DNA of 39,572 nt, taken from positions 1-39,572 of the forward strand of contig JAEHDK010000300.1 in the NCBI GenBank assembly GCA_016880465.1, read 5' to 3'. This DNA is from Micromonosporaceae bacterium. GTDB taxonomy: Bacteria; Actinomycetota; Actinomycetes; Mycobacteriales; Micromonosporaceae. How positions within the stretch are numbered: the stretch's first letter is position 1; each line of letters opens with the position of its first letter. A program made the position numbers and the translations under genes. The notes beneath the pieces are model-generated. The model was not told where the DNA came from and ran no database searches. It saw only the letters and a list, made by a program, of their open reading frames with translations. Positions 17,875 to 25,626 of this stretch are shown here, piece after piece.

Positions 17875-17967
17875 CCACCCGGTACCGGTGTCTGGCAAAC
17901 GCGCCACGGCCGGGACCGGGCAGCGGGGTGCGCTACCACGACAGGTGCGGGTGCAAAGAGCGGTGAC

Positions 17968-18135
17968 ATGCTGATGGGAATTGCATCGTGCGGGGTGAAC
18001 GCCCGGCAGGGCCGGCGCGTGCGGGTACTGCTCGGCGCGCTGGGCCGGCCGGAGCCGGTGCGACCGGCGCGCGCCGGTGTGTGTCCGAACGAGAACATGG
18101 TGCTCAGAGCGGCCGCCACCGGGGCGGGCAGATGA
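17968..18135 (+). CDS. Possible 55-codon ORF overlapping the epimerase start
   Basis: A short frame opens at an ATG 9 nt after AAAGAG and ends in a TGA that overlaps the epimerase ATG as ATGA at 18132-18135. The product would be basic, with no motif that I recognise. The overlap would allow translational coupling, and the epimerase itself has a poor ribosome binding site. It sits in a 257-bp gap rich in GC palindromes and could be a chance frame. Confidence 0.22.
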   Translation: MLMGIASCGVNARQGRRVRVLLGALGRPEPVRPARAGVCPNENMVLRAAATGAGR

Positions 18136-19256
18136 CCCGGGTGATGACGGTCGTGGGTACCCGGCCAGAGATCATCAGGCTGTCCAGGGTGACGAGGTTG
18201 CTCGATGACACCGTAGATCATGTTTTTGTCCACACCGGACAGAACTGGGACGCCGCGCTGTCGGATGTGTTCTTCACCCAGCTGCGGTTGCGTCAGCCCG
18301 ATCGCTTCCTGCGGGTCGACACCTCGTCGCTCGGAAAGGTGCTCGGTGGCGTGCTCGCTGGCGTCGAGGAGGTGATCCAGGATGTGCGTCCGGACGCCCT
18401 GCTCGTGCTGGGGGACACGAACAGTTGCATCGCCGCGCTGATGGGCCGGCGGATGCACGTGCCGGTGTACCACATGGAGGCGGGCAACCGGTGCTTCGAC
18501 CTGAACGTGCCCGAGGAGACCAACCGGCGACTGGTCGACCACATCTCCGACTTCAACCTCGTCTACACCGAGCACGCTCGGCGCAACCTGCTCGCCGAAG
18601 GGCTGCATCCGCGACGCATCATGCACACCGGCTCGCCGATGCGCGAGGTCCTGGACCACTACCGGGATGACATCGCGCGGTCGGCGATCCTGGGGCAGTT
18701 GGGCCTCGAGCCGGACGGCTACTTCGTGGTCAGCGCACACCGTGAGGAGAACGTCGACTCGGCGGATCGACTGCACCGCCTGCTGGACTGCCTGCGCGCG
18801 GTGCGTCGCGGGTGGGGGCTGCCGGTGCTGGTGTCCACTCACCCACGCACCCGCAAGCGGCTGGAGGCGCTCGCGGGCAAGGCTGGCCCGCTCGACGGGG
18901 TTGAGTTCCACGAACCGTTCGGCCTGTTCGACTATGTCCGCCTGCAACTGGACGCTCGCTGCACGCTGTCGGACAGCGGGACGATCAGCGAGGAAGCCGC
19001 GATTCTCGAATTCCCGGCGGTGACCCTGAGGGAGTCCATCGAGCGGCCCGAGGCGCTGGATGCCGGTGGGATCGTCATGACCGGATTGGATCCGGGCGCG
19101 GTGGTCGAGGCCGTCTCCGTGATGACCGCGCAGGTCACCGCGGGCGGCCTCTTCTGCCCGGTGGACTACCAGGTCCCGGACACGTCTCGGCGGGTTGTCG
19201 ACTTCATCCTCTCCACCTATCGGCAGCACCATGCCTGGGCTGGCGTCCGCCGCTAG
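18132..19256 (+). CDS. UDP-N-acetyl-hexosamine 2-epimerase, FnlC/WbjD/CapG type
   Basis: Non-hydrolysing UDP-GlcNAc-2-epimerase fold, 374 aa. The start reads MTVVGTRPEIIRLSR, then HTGQNWD, VLGDTNSCIAALMGRR, YHMEAGNRCFD and EETNRRLVDH; LSDSGTISEEA near the C-terminus closes the uracil-nucleotide site. The RLSR variant of the first motif and MEAGNRCFD are those of FnlC/WbjD/CapG rather than WecB. Predicted to invert C2 of UDP-2-acetamido-2,6-dideoxy-L-talose or -L-rhamnose, giving UDP-L-FucNAc or UDP-L-QuiNAc. The ATG at 18132 was chosen because the family begins exactly there; the frame is open further upstream. It lies 257 bp after the FnlA-type gene on the same strand. Confidence 0.88.
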   Translation: MTRVMTVVGTRPEIIRLSRVTRLLDDTVDHVFVHTGQNWDAALSDVFFTQLRLRQPDRFLRVDTSSLGKVLGGVLAGVEEVIQDVRPDALLVLGDTNSCIAALMGRRMHVPVYHMEAGNRCFDLNVPEETNRRLVDHISDFNLVYTEHARRNLLAEGLHPRRIMHTGSPMREVLDHYRDDIARSAILGQLGLEPDGYFVVSAHREENVDSADRLHRLLDCLRAVRRGWGLPVLVSTHPRTRKRLEALAGKAGPLDGVEFHEPFGLFDYVRLQLDARCTLSDSGTISEEAAILEFPAVTLRESIERPEALDAGGIVMTGLDPGAVVEAVSVMTAQVTAGGLFCPVDYQVPDTSRRVVDFILSTYRQHHAWAGVRR

Positions 19257-19275
19257 GGGTACGCCTCGGGATTAT

Positions 19276-19313
19276 CCGGATTCGGCATAGTCTACGCGCT
19301 TCTTGTCTAGAAT
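19276..19313 (+). promoter_or_regulatory. Possible promoter and shared motif upstream of the LCP gene
   Basis: TAGAAT at 19308-19313 lies 7 bp before the ATG at 19321, a spacing that would give a leaderless mRNA, common in actinobacteria. No strong -35 is present. CCGGATTCGGCATA at 19276-19289 matches 12 of 14 bases of CCGGATCAGGCATA in the divergent region at 3458-3471. Confidence 0.28.
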
Positions 19314-19320
19314 ATGGACT

Positions 19321-20397
19321 ATGTCACGCGAAGACAATTCTGTCGGTCCGCAAACCCCCATGGAGCCGCCGCTACCGGCGACTGGCGAGCCTAGCCTGGG
19401 TCGTCGTGGCCGCCGATCCGGACGACGGAGAAGGTTGGTGCGGCGCCGGTGGCCCCGAGTGATCGCGCTCGTCGCCGTTCTTGTCGTCCTGGTCGTGGGC
19501 GGCGCAGGCTCGGTCGCATGGTTCTACCTTCGTTCACTGGAAGAGCAGGTCTCGCACGTGGATGCGTTTCGTGGACTGCAGGAAACGGAACGGCCCGCGC
19601 GGGTGACGGAGGCCGCGCTCAACATCCTCGTGGTCGGCAAGGACCCGCCCGAGCGCGGCGTCTCGCGCACCGATACGATCATGCTGGCTCATATTCCTCG
19701 CACCCGCGATAGGGCTCAGGTGATCTCGGTCCCGCGCGACACCTGGACCACCATTCCGGCTGATGGCGCCCGCAGCGCCACCACTGCCAAGATCAACGCG
19801 GCCTACGCCTGGGGCGGTATTCCGTTGCTGGTACGCACCCTGGAGAGTTTCACGGGAGTGCGCATTGACCGTGTCGTGCTGATCGATTTTGCTGGCTTCG
19901 GAAAGATCATCGATGCGCTTGGCGGGGTGGACGTCACCGTCGACCGCCCCTTTACCGCCACCGTTCTACCCGACACAACCTACCCGCCCGGCGTACACCA
20001 TATGGATAGTGCTATCGCGCTCGACTACGCCCGGCAGCGAAAGCAATTCGCCGACGGCGACTTCACCCGGATGCGGCACCAGCAGGCCATCATCGCAGCC
20101 GTGATGCAGAAAGCCGACCGGGAGGGCCTGCTGACCAACCCGCTCAAGCTCAAGGATTTCTTGGGCATGGCAGCCGGCGTAGTGCAGGTCGATCAGGATT
20201 TCCCGATGTTCGAGACCATCTGGGCACTGCGCCAACTGAGCACCCAAAACACTACAATGTTGACCAGTCCGTCAAGGGGCACCGGAGTGGTCGGTGACCA
20301 GAGCGTCGTCTTTCCCGACCAAGCGGCCGCGGCTCGCCTATATCAGGCGGTCAAAACCGACACCATGGCCAAATGGTTGGCGGAGAATCCGCCATAG
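19321..20397 (+). CDS. LytR-CpsA-Psr (LCP) family cell-wall polysaccharide ligase
   Basis: Transfers the lipid-linked polymer to peptidoglycan at the outer face of the membrane. The 358 residues begin with about 45 basic cytoplasmic residues, then one membrane helix (about 45-67) and the extracellular LCP domain. Motifs seen are NILVVGKD, RTDTIMLAHI, ISVPRDTW, KINAAYAWGG, and the lipid/pyrophosphate site ALDYARQRKQFADGDFTRMRHQQ with its conserved arginines. The ATG at 19321 has no Shine-Dalgarno and may be read from a leaderless transcript; a TTG six codons upstream is the alternative. It ends the polysaccharide block, and a hairpin follows at 20411. Confidence 0.9.
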   Translation: MSREDNSVGPQTPMEPPLPATGEPSLGRRGRRSGRRRRLVRRRWPRVIALVAVLVVLVVGGAGSVAWFYLRSLEEQVSHVDAFRGLQETERPARVTEAALNILVVGKDPPERGVSRTDTIMLAHIPRTRDRAQVISVPRDTWTTIPADGARSATTAKINAAYAWGGIPLLVRTLESFTGVRIDRVVLIDFAGFGKIIDALGGVDVTVDRPFTATVLPDTTYPPGVHHMDSAIALDYARQRKQFADGDFTRMRHQQAIIAAVMQKADREGLLTNPLKLKDFLGMAAGVVQVDQDFPMFETIWALRQLSTQNTTMLTSPSRGTGVVGDQSVVFPDQAAAARLYQAVKTDTMAKWLAENPP

Positions 20398-20410
20398 CCT
20401 CGACCTTGTG

Positions 20411-20428
20411 GGCGGTGATCGCGCCGCC
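20411..20428 (+). terminator. Hairpin after the LCP gene
   Basis: A 7-bp stem (GGCGGTG / CGCCGCC, one T-G pair) with loop ATCG begins 14 bp after the LCP stop. No T-run follows, as is common for actinobacterial terminators. Confidence 0.4.
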
Positions 20429-20457
20429 GGATGTATAGATGCGTGATCGTGGCTGGA

Positions 20458-20781
20458 TCAATGATCGGCTTTGGGCAGTAGGCGTACCGAGCAGGCGGCG
20501 ACGAGGATCACTTTCTGCCAGTTGCCCTTGGAGTAGGTGTCCGGCCGGATCGATGCCAAGGACCCGGACCCGCCCGGAGGTCGCGCGGTAGAGTCCCAGC
20601 GACTCCGGATCGTCGTGGACTTGCCGGCGCCGTTCGGGCCGAGGAAGCCATGCACCTCGCCGGTGCGGACGGTCAGATCGAGTCCATCGACGGCGGCGAT
20701 GTTACCGAACCGCTTCATGAGCCGCTCGACGTCGATGGCGTCGTTCTGCGGCATGTGATCGCCTTGATCCGAGTCATTCAT
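20458..20781 (-). pseudogene. Remnant of a DrrA-like ABC transporter ATPase
   Basis: The first 50 codons read as a normal drug-exporter type ATPase: [35 protein letters not shown] (Walker A). Just after this the frame shifts; the adjacent frame continues sensibly as [18 protein letters not shown]. About 60 residues are then missing, and the original frame resumes with YSKGNWQKV, the stretch just after the signature motif (normally YSKGNRQKV), before ending in unrelated residues. The Q-loop, Walker B and C-terminus are absent. One frameshift, one internal deletion and a 3' truncation make a working protein impossible. No permease partner is nearby. Confidence 0.75.
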
Positions 20782-20877
20782 GAGCGCGCCTTTCGATTGC
20801 CGTCAGCAGGGCGTAGGCGACTGCGGATGCAGAACGCGATTTCGGGCATTGGTGAGCGGTACGTATAGGTTCGGCGG

Positions 20878-21333
20878 TCAGCTTCGGTGTAGGACGAGCA
20901 GGAACTCCGCTACGCCGTGGTCGGCGAGCGAGCCGAGCCCGCCGTACCCGTGGGTCCGGTGATTCCGTAGTCGGCGAAGGCGACCGGGACCGAGCCGGCG
21001 ATGTCGATGCTCGTGCCGTCCCGGTGGACGGAGAGCGGGCACTGTGACGGTGCGCGTGACGCCGTGCAGGGTCAGCGTTCCGGCGGCGTTGACGGTGAGG
21101 GTCGTACCGGATGCCGGGGTCACCGGCTGTGCCAGGCTGATGGTCGCGTCCGGGTACCGCTGGGTGTCGAGGCTGATGCCGTACTGCGGCGCGGGCTCTG
21201 CGTCGCTCGGTGGTGACGGCGCGGAGGCCGACCCGCAGACCCGCGGTGGTTGCCCCAGCGGCGCGGGTACCGGTTGCAGCTTGATGGCCACGGCGACCAG
21301 GCCCATCCAACCCCGCCTTACCGAGGCAGGCAC
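20878..21333 (-). pseudogene. Frameshifted remnant of a YceI-like protein
   Basis: The minus strand encodes GISLDTQRYPDATISLAQPV, then LTLHGVTRTVTVPAL, both typical of the YceI beta-barrel domain. Near 21035 the homology moves to another frame (GTSIDIAGSVPVAFADYGITGP) and near 20955 it returns to the first (GYGGLGSLADHGVAEFLLVL), which runs to a stop at 20878. The N-terminal third of the barrel appears deleted, since the basic and hydrophobic start leads into the middle of the domain after only about 50 residues. YceI proteins bind isoprenoids or similar lipids; this copy is very likely dead. Two sequencing errors could mimic the frameshifts but not the missing N-terminal part. Confidence 0.65.
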
Positions 21334-21429
21334 TCAGACCAGGTAGCCGCCATCCAACCCGGTGCGGTTCAGACGGTGCAGTTGGGTTGAGTGAGAGGTC
21401 ACGGCGCGGCCCGGCGGACGTGTGCGGCA

Positions 21430-21507
21430 GACGTCTTCGACAACGAGTGGTTCCCGATCTGGCGCTACCACGCCTCATCCACCGACAACCCGTTCCTGCT
21501 CGTATAG
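21430..21507 (+). pseudogene. Possible IS1380-type transposase fragment
   Basis: The plus strand reads DVFDNEWFPIWRYHASSTDNP then FLLV, a stop (TAG), and AEA. WxxWRYHAxxTD followed by a Gln-Ala-Glu stretch resembles the late catalytic region of IS1380/IS4-like transposases, with CAG changed to TAG. Nothing upstream or downstream in this frame continues the protein, and no terminal repeats were recognised. The similarity is short and recalled from memory, so this is tentative. Confidence 0.35.
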
Positions 21508-21563
21508 GCCGAAGCTAGCGCGTGGCAATGCCCCTTGGCCCCGGCCGCTTGCCCGGCCGTGGG

Positions 21564-21587
21564 CCCGGGCTCCGGCCGCGAGCCGGG
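21564..21587 (-). terminator. Terminator-like hairpin after the catabolic operon
   Basis: CCCGGGCTC and GAGCCGGG form an 8-bp stem with one bulged base around a 7-nt loop, directly after the stop codon of the amidohydrolase gene (21589). Its place at the end of a ten-gene operon favours a terminator. Confidence 0.5.
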
Positions 21588-21588
21588 A

Positions 21589-22227
21589 TCACCTCCAGGC
21601 GGTCGTAAGTTCGTCGACGGTGGCGATTGTGGCGTATCGGTGACCGGCGGTGGCGAGAGTCGCATCGTGTAGGGACGGGTCCCAGGACGCGCACCCGTCG
21701 CGGGCGTAGACGACGTAGTAGTCGTGGCTGAACGCTTCTCGTGCGGTGGCTTCCACGCAGGCGTTGGTAGATACGCCGGCGCAGATCACGGTCTCCACGC
21801 CCGCGCTGCGTAGTTGCATGTCCAGGTTGGTACCGGCGAAGCCGCTGTACCGGTACTTGTAGACGGTAAGGTCGCCGGGGTGTGGTGTCAGTTCGTCGAT
21901 GACCAGGGCGCCCCACGATCCGGCGAGGCAGAGATCTTCGACGGAGTACGTGGCGCGGTTGCGCGCCTCCAGCCAGGCGCCGGAGGCACCGGCACGGTCG
22001 GGCAGCGTGACGTGGTTGACGTAGACCACTCGTACCCCGGCAGCCCTTGCCGCCTCGAGCAGAGCCCGCTGCGGAGCGATCGCGCCACGGGCGTCGGCGA
22101 GCGGCCGGCCGGCGCGCACCGCGGCCTTGCCGGCCGGGTCGATGAGGTCATTAACCATGTCGATGAGCAGGACGGCGGTATGCGCTGGGCCGACCTTGTC
22201 CGCAAGCGTGTACCTGATGGTGACCAT
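21589..22227 (-). CDS. Isochorismatase-family cysteine amidohydrolase
   Basis: Cytoplasmic hydrolase of 212 aa with the complete Asp-Lys-Cys triad of the family: Asp23 in LLIDMVND, Lys124 in TVYKYRYSGF, and Cys157 in CAGVSTNACVEATAREAF with the preceding non-proline cis-peptide region. Family members include nicotinamidase, N-carbamoylsarcosine amidase, ureidoacrylate amidohydrolase (RutB) and maleamate amidohydrolase, all of which cleave C-N bonds; the context favours a RutB- or maleamate-type role late in breakdown of a nitrogen compound. The ATG at 22227 lies 2 bp after the stop of the previous gene. Last gene of the operon, followed by a hairpin. Confidence 0.87.
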   Translation of the reverse strand: MVTIRYTLADKVGPAHTAVLLIDMVNDLIDPAGKAAVRAGRPLADARGAIAPQRALLEAARAAGVRVVYVNHVTLPDRAGASGAWLEARNRATYSVEDLCLAGSWGALVIDELTPHPGDLTVYKYRYSGFAGTNLDMQLRSAGVETVICAGVSTNACVEATAREAFSHDYYVVYARDGCASWDPSLHDATLATAGHRYATIATVDELTTAWR

Positions 22228-22229
22228 TG

Positions 22230-23210
22230 CTAGTCGAGGTAGGTGGGGATGAGGGTGTTCGATGTGAACAACTCTGCCGGCTCGACCAGCCGCTTGCTCA
22301 ACCCCTGCTCGAACGAGTAGCGGCAGGCGGTCTCCAGCGTGGTGCGGTTGGCCTCCAGTCCGTAGGGCCACAGGTCATCGCCGAACACGGCGCGGGCTTC
22401 TTCGAGGTGGTGCGGGAAGAACGGCAGCGCCACGGGGGAGTGGCCGCCCACGCCGCCCATCCGCGCCAGGCAGAGCTGCTTGGCCTCCTGGAACGCCTTC
22501 ATCAGGCTGGTGGTGACCCAGGCGTGCTGCTGGTAGATGTCGCGCCGCAGGACCACCAGGTGCATGATCGGGTAGATGCCGGTGCGCTGGTAGTACTCGA
22601 GTTCTGCCTCGCGGGGGCGCGGGTAGAGCCGCCGGACGGGGCCTTCACCGAGCAACCGCGAAGTGTACGGACTCAGCGCACCGTGCACGGCGCCGCCGGC
22701 GAGCAGTTCGTCGACCGTGCGGTCGCGTACGACCTCCACTCGGATGTCCGGAGGCAGGTCCAGCTTCTCGCGCTCGATCCGTCCGGGCGCGTACTGGCCG
22801 GCCTGTACCCAGGTCACGTCCTGGGGCCGGATGCCGAACTCGTCGCCGAGCAGGCCGCGCATGAACAGTACGGCGGTCATGTGGTATTCCGGCACGGCCA
22901 GCCGCGAGCCGGCGAGCGCGGCCGGCTCGGCGATCTCAGGGCGGACGACGATGCCGCTGTGGCGGAACACCCGCGAGGTGAACACCGGCAGGCCGACGTA
23001 ACTGTCGTCGCCGCGGGCCACCCGCATGATGAATCCGGACAATGACATTTCGGCCAGGTCGAACTCGCCGCTCTGGGTTAGCCGCCAGAACGTCTCGGCC
23101 GGCGACATCGGCAAGCGCACGAGATCCACGCCCTCGACCGGCACCTCTCCGCTCATGATCGGATCGGTACGGTCGTACCGGCCACAGGCGAAGGACAGCG
23201 TCAATGCCAC
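22230..23210 (-). CDS. 4,5-dihydroxyphthalate-decarboxylase-like protein (periplasmic-binding-protein fold)
   Basis: The 326 residues start LSFACGRYDRTDPI and continue EGVDLVRLPMSPAETFWRL...FDLAEMSLSGFI, the pattern of 4,5-dihydroxyphthalate decarboxylases, which share the type II binding-protein fold of NMT1/THI5 proteins. There is no signal peptide or lipobox, so it should be cytoplasmic, in contrast to the true binding lipoprotein at 25623-26660. It may decarboxylate a ring or an opened-ring acid; a ligand-binding role cannot be excluded, since the family contains both types. The GTG start has a strong GAAGGAG 6 nt upstream, 12 bp after the permease stop. Confidence 0.75.
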   Translation of the reverse strand: MALTLSFACGRYDRTDPIMSGEVPVEGVDLVRLPMSPAETFWRLTQSGEFDLAEMSLSGFIMRVARGDDSYVGLPVFTSRVFRHSGIVVRPEIAEPAALAGSRLAVPEYHMTAVLFMRGLLGDEFGIRPQDVTWVQAGQYAPGRIEREKLDLPPDIRVEVVRDRTVDELLAGGAVHGALSPYTSRLLGEGPVRRLYPRPREAELEYYQRTGIYPIMHLVVLRRDIYQQHAWVTTSLMKAFQEAKQLCLARMGGVGGHSPVALPFFPHHLEEARAVFGDDLWPYGLEANRTTLETACRYSFEQGLSKRLVEPAELFTSNTLIPTYLD

Positions 23211-23222
23211 GGTGTACTCCTT

Positions 23223-23990
23223 CTAGCGATCGAGCCTCTTCTCCAGCGCCCACAGTCCAAAGGAGACACCGAAGGTGATGACGAGCAGTGTGAGCACGGT
23301 GGCGAAGACGCGGTCGTAGTCGCCGACGTTGTAGCTCTGCGACAGCGAGCGGCCGAGGCCGACGTCAGAGGCGAAGAACTCGGCCAGCACGACACCCAGC
23401 ACGGCGAAGCTGGTGGCGACTCGGATCGCGGTCACCACCGCCCGGGCGGTCGCCGGCAGCAGCACCTTCACCAGGTACTGCCGGCGGTCGACCAGCAGCG
23501 AGCGGGCCAGCTTGGTGTAGATGGGTGGGGTCGAGGCGATGGCCGCGCCTACCATGATCATCATAGGGAAGCACGACGAGATGACGCCCATGAAGACCTT
23601 CGACGGCGACCCGATCGTCAGCACCGGGATGATCAAGGGATAAAGCAAGATCTTCGGTACCGCGTACAGCGCCATCACGAACGACTGGAGGGTCGCGCGA
23701 GCCAGGGCGGAGACGCCGAGCACGAACCCGCCGAGGATCCCGATGACCACTCCGATGCCGAGCCCTGTCACGATCCGCCAGAATGTCACCTGAGCCGAGT
23801 AGAGATAGTCGCGGTCGGTCCACTCCTGCCCGATCACGCGCAGCGTCGCCGCGGGAGACGGCACGACGAAGGTGAGCCGGGAGGCGAGGTACCAGGCGCC
23901 GGCCGCGAGCCCGAGCAGCACCAGCGAGCCGGCGGCAACAGACGTACCGCCTGGCGCCTCGCGCTGCTCGTACACCCGGGCCACGGTCAC
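23223..23990 (-). CDS. ABC transporter permease, NitT/TauT (SsuC-like) type
   Basis: Inner-membrane subunit of an importer, 255 aa with about six membrane helices. The cytoplasmic coupling loop has the EAA-type sequence YTKLARSLLVDRRQYLVKVLLPATA. The GTG at 23990 overlaps the TGA of the upstream permease (GTGA), which fixes the start; a longer open frame upstream belongs to the sister gene's antiphase. The tail FWALEKRLDR-type ending is usual for SsuC-like proteins. Works with the sister permease at 23987-24760, the ATPase at 24757-25626 and the lipoprotein at 25623-26660. Confidence 0.88.
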   Translation of the reverse strand: MTVARVYEQREAPGGTSVAAGSLVLLGLAAGAWYLASRLTFVVPSPAATLRVIGQEWTDRDYLYSAQVTFWRIVTGLGIGVVIGILGGFVLGVSALARATLQSFVMALYAVPKILLYPLIIPVLTIGSPSKVFMGVISSCFPMMIMVGAAIASTPPIYTKLARSLLVDRRQYLVKVLLPATARAVVTAIRVATSFAVLGVVLAEFFASDVGLGRSLSQSYNVGDYDRVFATVLTLLVITFGVSFGLWALEKRLDR

Positions 23991-24760
23991 CGCCTGCCCT
24001 TCTGCACCGCGTTCTCCATGGCCGAGGCGGCCGCCATGAACACGCACGCCACCGCGAAAATGACCACCACGTACGCCCACATCTGTGCCTGCTCGAAATA
24101 CTCGTACAGGTACCGGACCTGGAATCCGAGCCCGGCCGGCGCGAGCAGGAACTCCATCGAGGTGATGCCGACGACCGCGAGGCTGGCCCCGATGCGCAGG
24201 CCGGCGAGGATCTGTGGCAGCGCGGCCGGCAGCATCACCTGGCGGAACCGTCGCGCCGGGCCGCATCGCAGCGACCGGGCGAGCCGGTGATACACCGGTG
24301 GTATTGCCTGGAAGCCGACCCACGTGTTGAGCAGTACCGGGATCGCGACGACCACGGTGTTGAGGATGATCAGCGACCACACGTTGATGCCGACCACGAC
24401 GAGCATTACCGGATACAGCACGATCAGCGGTACCGCGTAGAACGAGACGATGTATGGCTCCAGCACCCGGCCGATCAGCGGTAGCCGCCACAGCAGCGTG
24501 CCACCTGCGACGCCCACGAGACTGCCGGCGGCGAAGCTGATGACGATCGCGACCAGCGTGTCGGCCATGCTGGACCAGAAGACGGCGGTGGTGAGCAGGT
24601 CACCCAGTGCTGCCGCGACGGCGCCGGGCGTCGGCATCAGCCCAGGACCCCACCATTCCAGCGTGGAACCGAGCTGCCAGACGATCAGGATCAGCAGCAG
24701 CATGCCGGTGGTACCGGTGACGCCGAGCAGGAACGGCCGGGTATTCGCCGGCCCGGTCAT
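23987..24760 (-). CDS. ABC transporter permease, NitT/TauT (SsuC-like) type
   Basis: 257 aa and about six membrane helices; the coupling loop reads YHRLARSLRCGPARRFRQVMLPAALPQIL, preceded by FYAVPLIVLYPVML, a signature also seen in its sister. Having two different permeases suggests a heterodimeric channel; many NitT/TauT importers use a homodimer, so this is a mild peculiarity shared with HMP (thiamine precursor)-type and some aromatic-acid importers. The ATG overlaps the stop of the ATPase gene (ATGA at 24757-24760), so the two are translationally coupled. Confidence 0.88.
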   Translation of the reverse strand: MTGPANTRPFLLGVTGTTGMLLLILIVWQLGSTLEWWGPGLMPTPGAVAAALGDLLTTAVFWSSMADTLVAIVISFAAGSLVGVAGGTLLWRLPLIGRVLEPYIVSFYAVPLIVLYPVMLVVVGINVWSLIILNTVVVAIPVLLNTWVGFQAIPPVYHRLARSLRCGPARRFRQVMLPAALPQILAGLRIGASLAVVGITSMEFLLAPAGLGFQVRYLYEYFEQAQMWAYVVVIFAVACVFMAAASAMENAVQKGRR

Positions 24761-25626
24761 AGCTCCACCTCGGCGACCACCGGGTGCTTATCGACGCCCG
24801 CGGGGTGTAGCTCCGTGTCGCTGAAACCGCGCAGCGACTCGCGCCGGATCGTCGACCACAGCCGGTTGGAGTACTGGTTGAACCGGTCGGTACCGACGAC
24901 GTCGAAGTCGCGGGGGTAGGGCAGGTCGATGCGCACCCGGTCGATGATCTGCCCGGGCCGGTACGACATCACCCAGACCTCGGTCGACAGCAGCACCGCC
25001 TCCTCGATGCTGTGTGTCACGAACAGCACGGTTAACCGCAGCTGGCTCCAGATCCGCAGCAGTTGCGCGCCGAGGATCAGGCGGGTCTGCTGGTCCAGCG
25101 CGCCGAACGGCTCGTCCATGAGCAGCACGCTGGGCCGCATGGCCAGCGTTCGGGCGATCGCGAGGCGCTGGCGCATGCCGCCGGAGAGCCGGGCCGGACG
25201 CTCACCGGCGAAGTCGGCGAGGCCGACCATGGTGAGCATCTCGTTGGCCCGGCGCTGCCGCTCGGCTCGCGGTACGCCGGCCACCTCCATCCCGAACGTC
25301 ACATTGCGCAGGGCCGACCGCCAGGGCAGCGTCGAATCCTCCTGGAACACCAGCCCGACATCCCGGCGCGGACCGGTAACCGGGGAGCCGCCGACCGAGA
25401 CACGACCGGAGGTGGCGCTGTCGAGGCCGGCGACGATGCCGAGCAGTGTCGACTTCCCGCAGCCGCTGGGCCCGACGATCGACACGAACTCCCCGGCCGG
25501 CACCGTGCCGGTCACCTCCTCGACGGCCTGCACCGTACGGCGGCCGGGGATGTCGAACGCCTTGCTGACCCGATCAAACACGACCTCGTTAGCCACGACC
25601 GTGCTCCGGGCGGGCGCCTGGGTCAT
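24757..25626 (-). CDS. ABC transporter ATPase, NitT/TauT (SsuB/TauB-like) type
   Basis: Cytoplasmic motor of the importer, 289 aa. Walker A is GPSGCGKST (about residues 52-60), the Q-loop LVFQEDSTLPW, the signature LSGGMRQRLAIARTL, Walker B LLMDEPFGALD and the H-loop FVTHSIEEA, all intact. The C-terminal extension of about 60 residues after the H-loop (SYRPGQIIDRVRIDLPYPRD) is standard for SsuB/TauB. The start at 25626 overlaps the TGA of the binding-lipoprotein gene (ATGA). Confidence 0.92.
   Translation of the reverse strand: MTQAPARSTVVANEVVFDRVSKAFDIPGRRTVQAVEEVTGTVPAGEFVSIVGPSGCGKSTLLGIVAGLDSATSGRVSVGGSPVTGPRRDVGLVFQEDSTLPWRSALRNVTFGMEVAGVPRAERQRRANEMLTMVGLADFAGERPARLSGGMRQRLAIARTLAMRPSVLLMDEPFGALDQQTRLILGAQLLRIWSQLRLTVLFVTHSIEEAVLLSTEVWVMSYRPGQIIDRVRIDLPYPRDFDVVGTDRFNQYSNRLWSTIRRESLRGFSDTELHPAGVDKHPVVAEVEL

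Noticed and set aside
17877-17897. CACCCGGTACCGGTG palindrome after the FnlA-type gene as terminator
   Set aside because: It is nearly continuous without a loop and lies between two genes that probably form one transcript.
17724-19232. Long minus-strand frame of about 500 codons
   Set aside because: It lies antisense to the FnlC-type epimerase, which has full family motifs; the frame is a GC-bias shadow.
21304-21360. Two copies of CATCCAACCC at 21304-21313 and 21351-21360 as insertion-sequence target duplication
   Set aside because: Only 47 bp apart with no element between and no terminal inverted repeats; probably chance.
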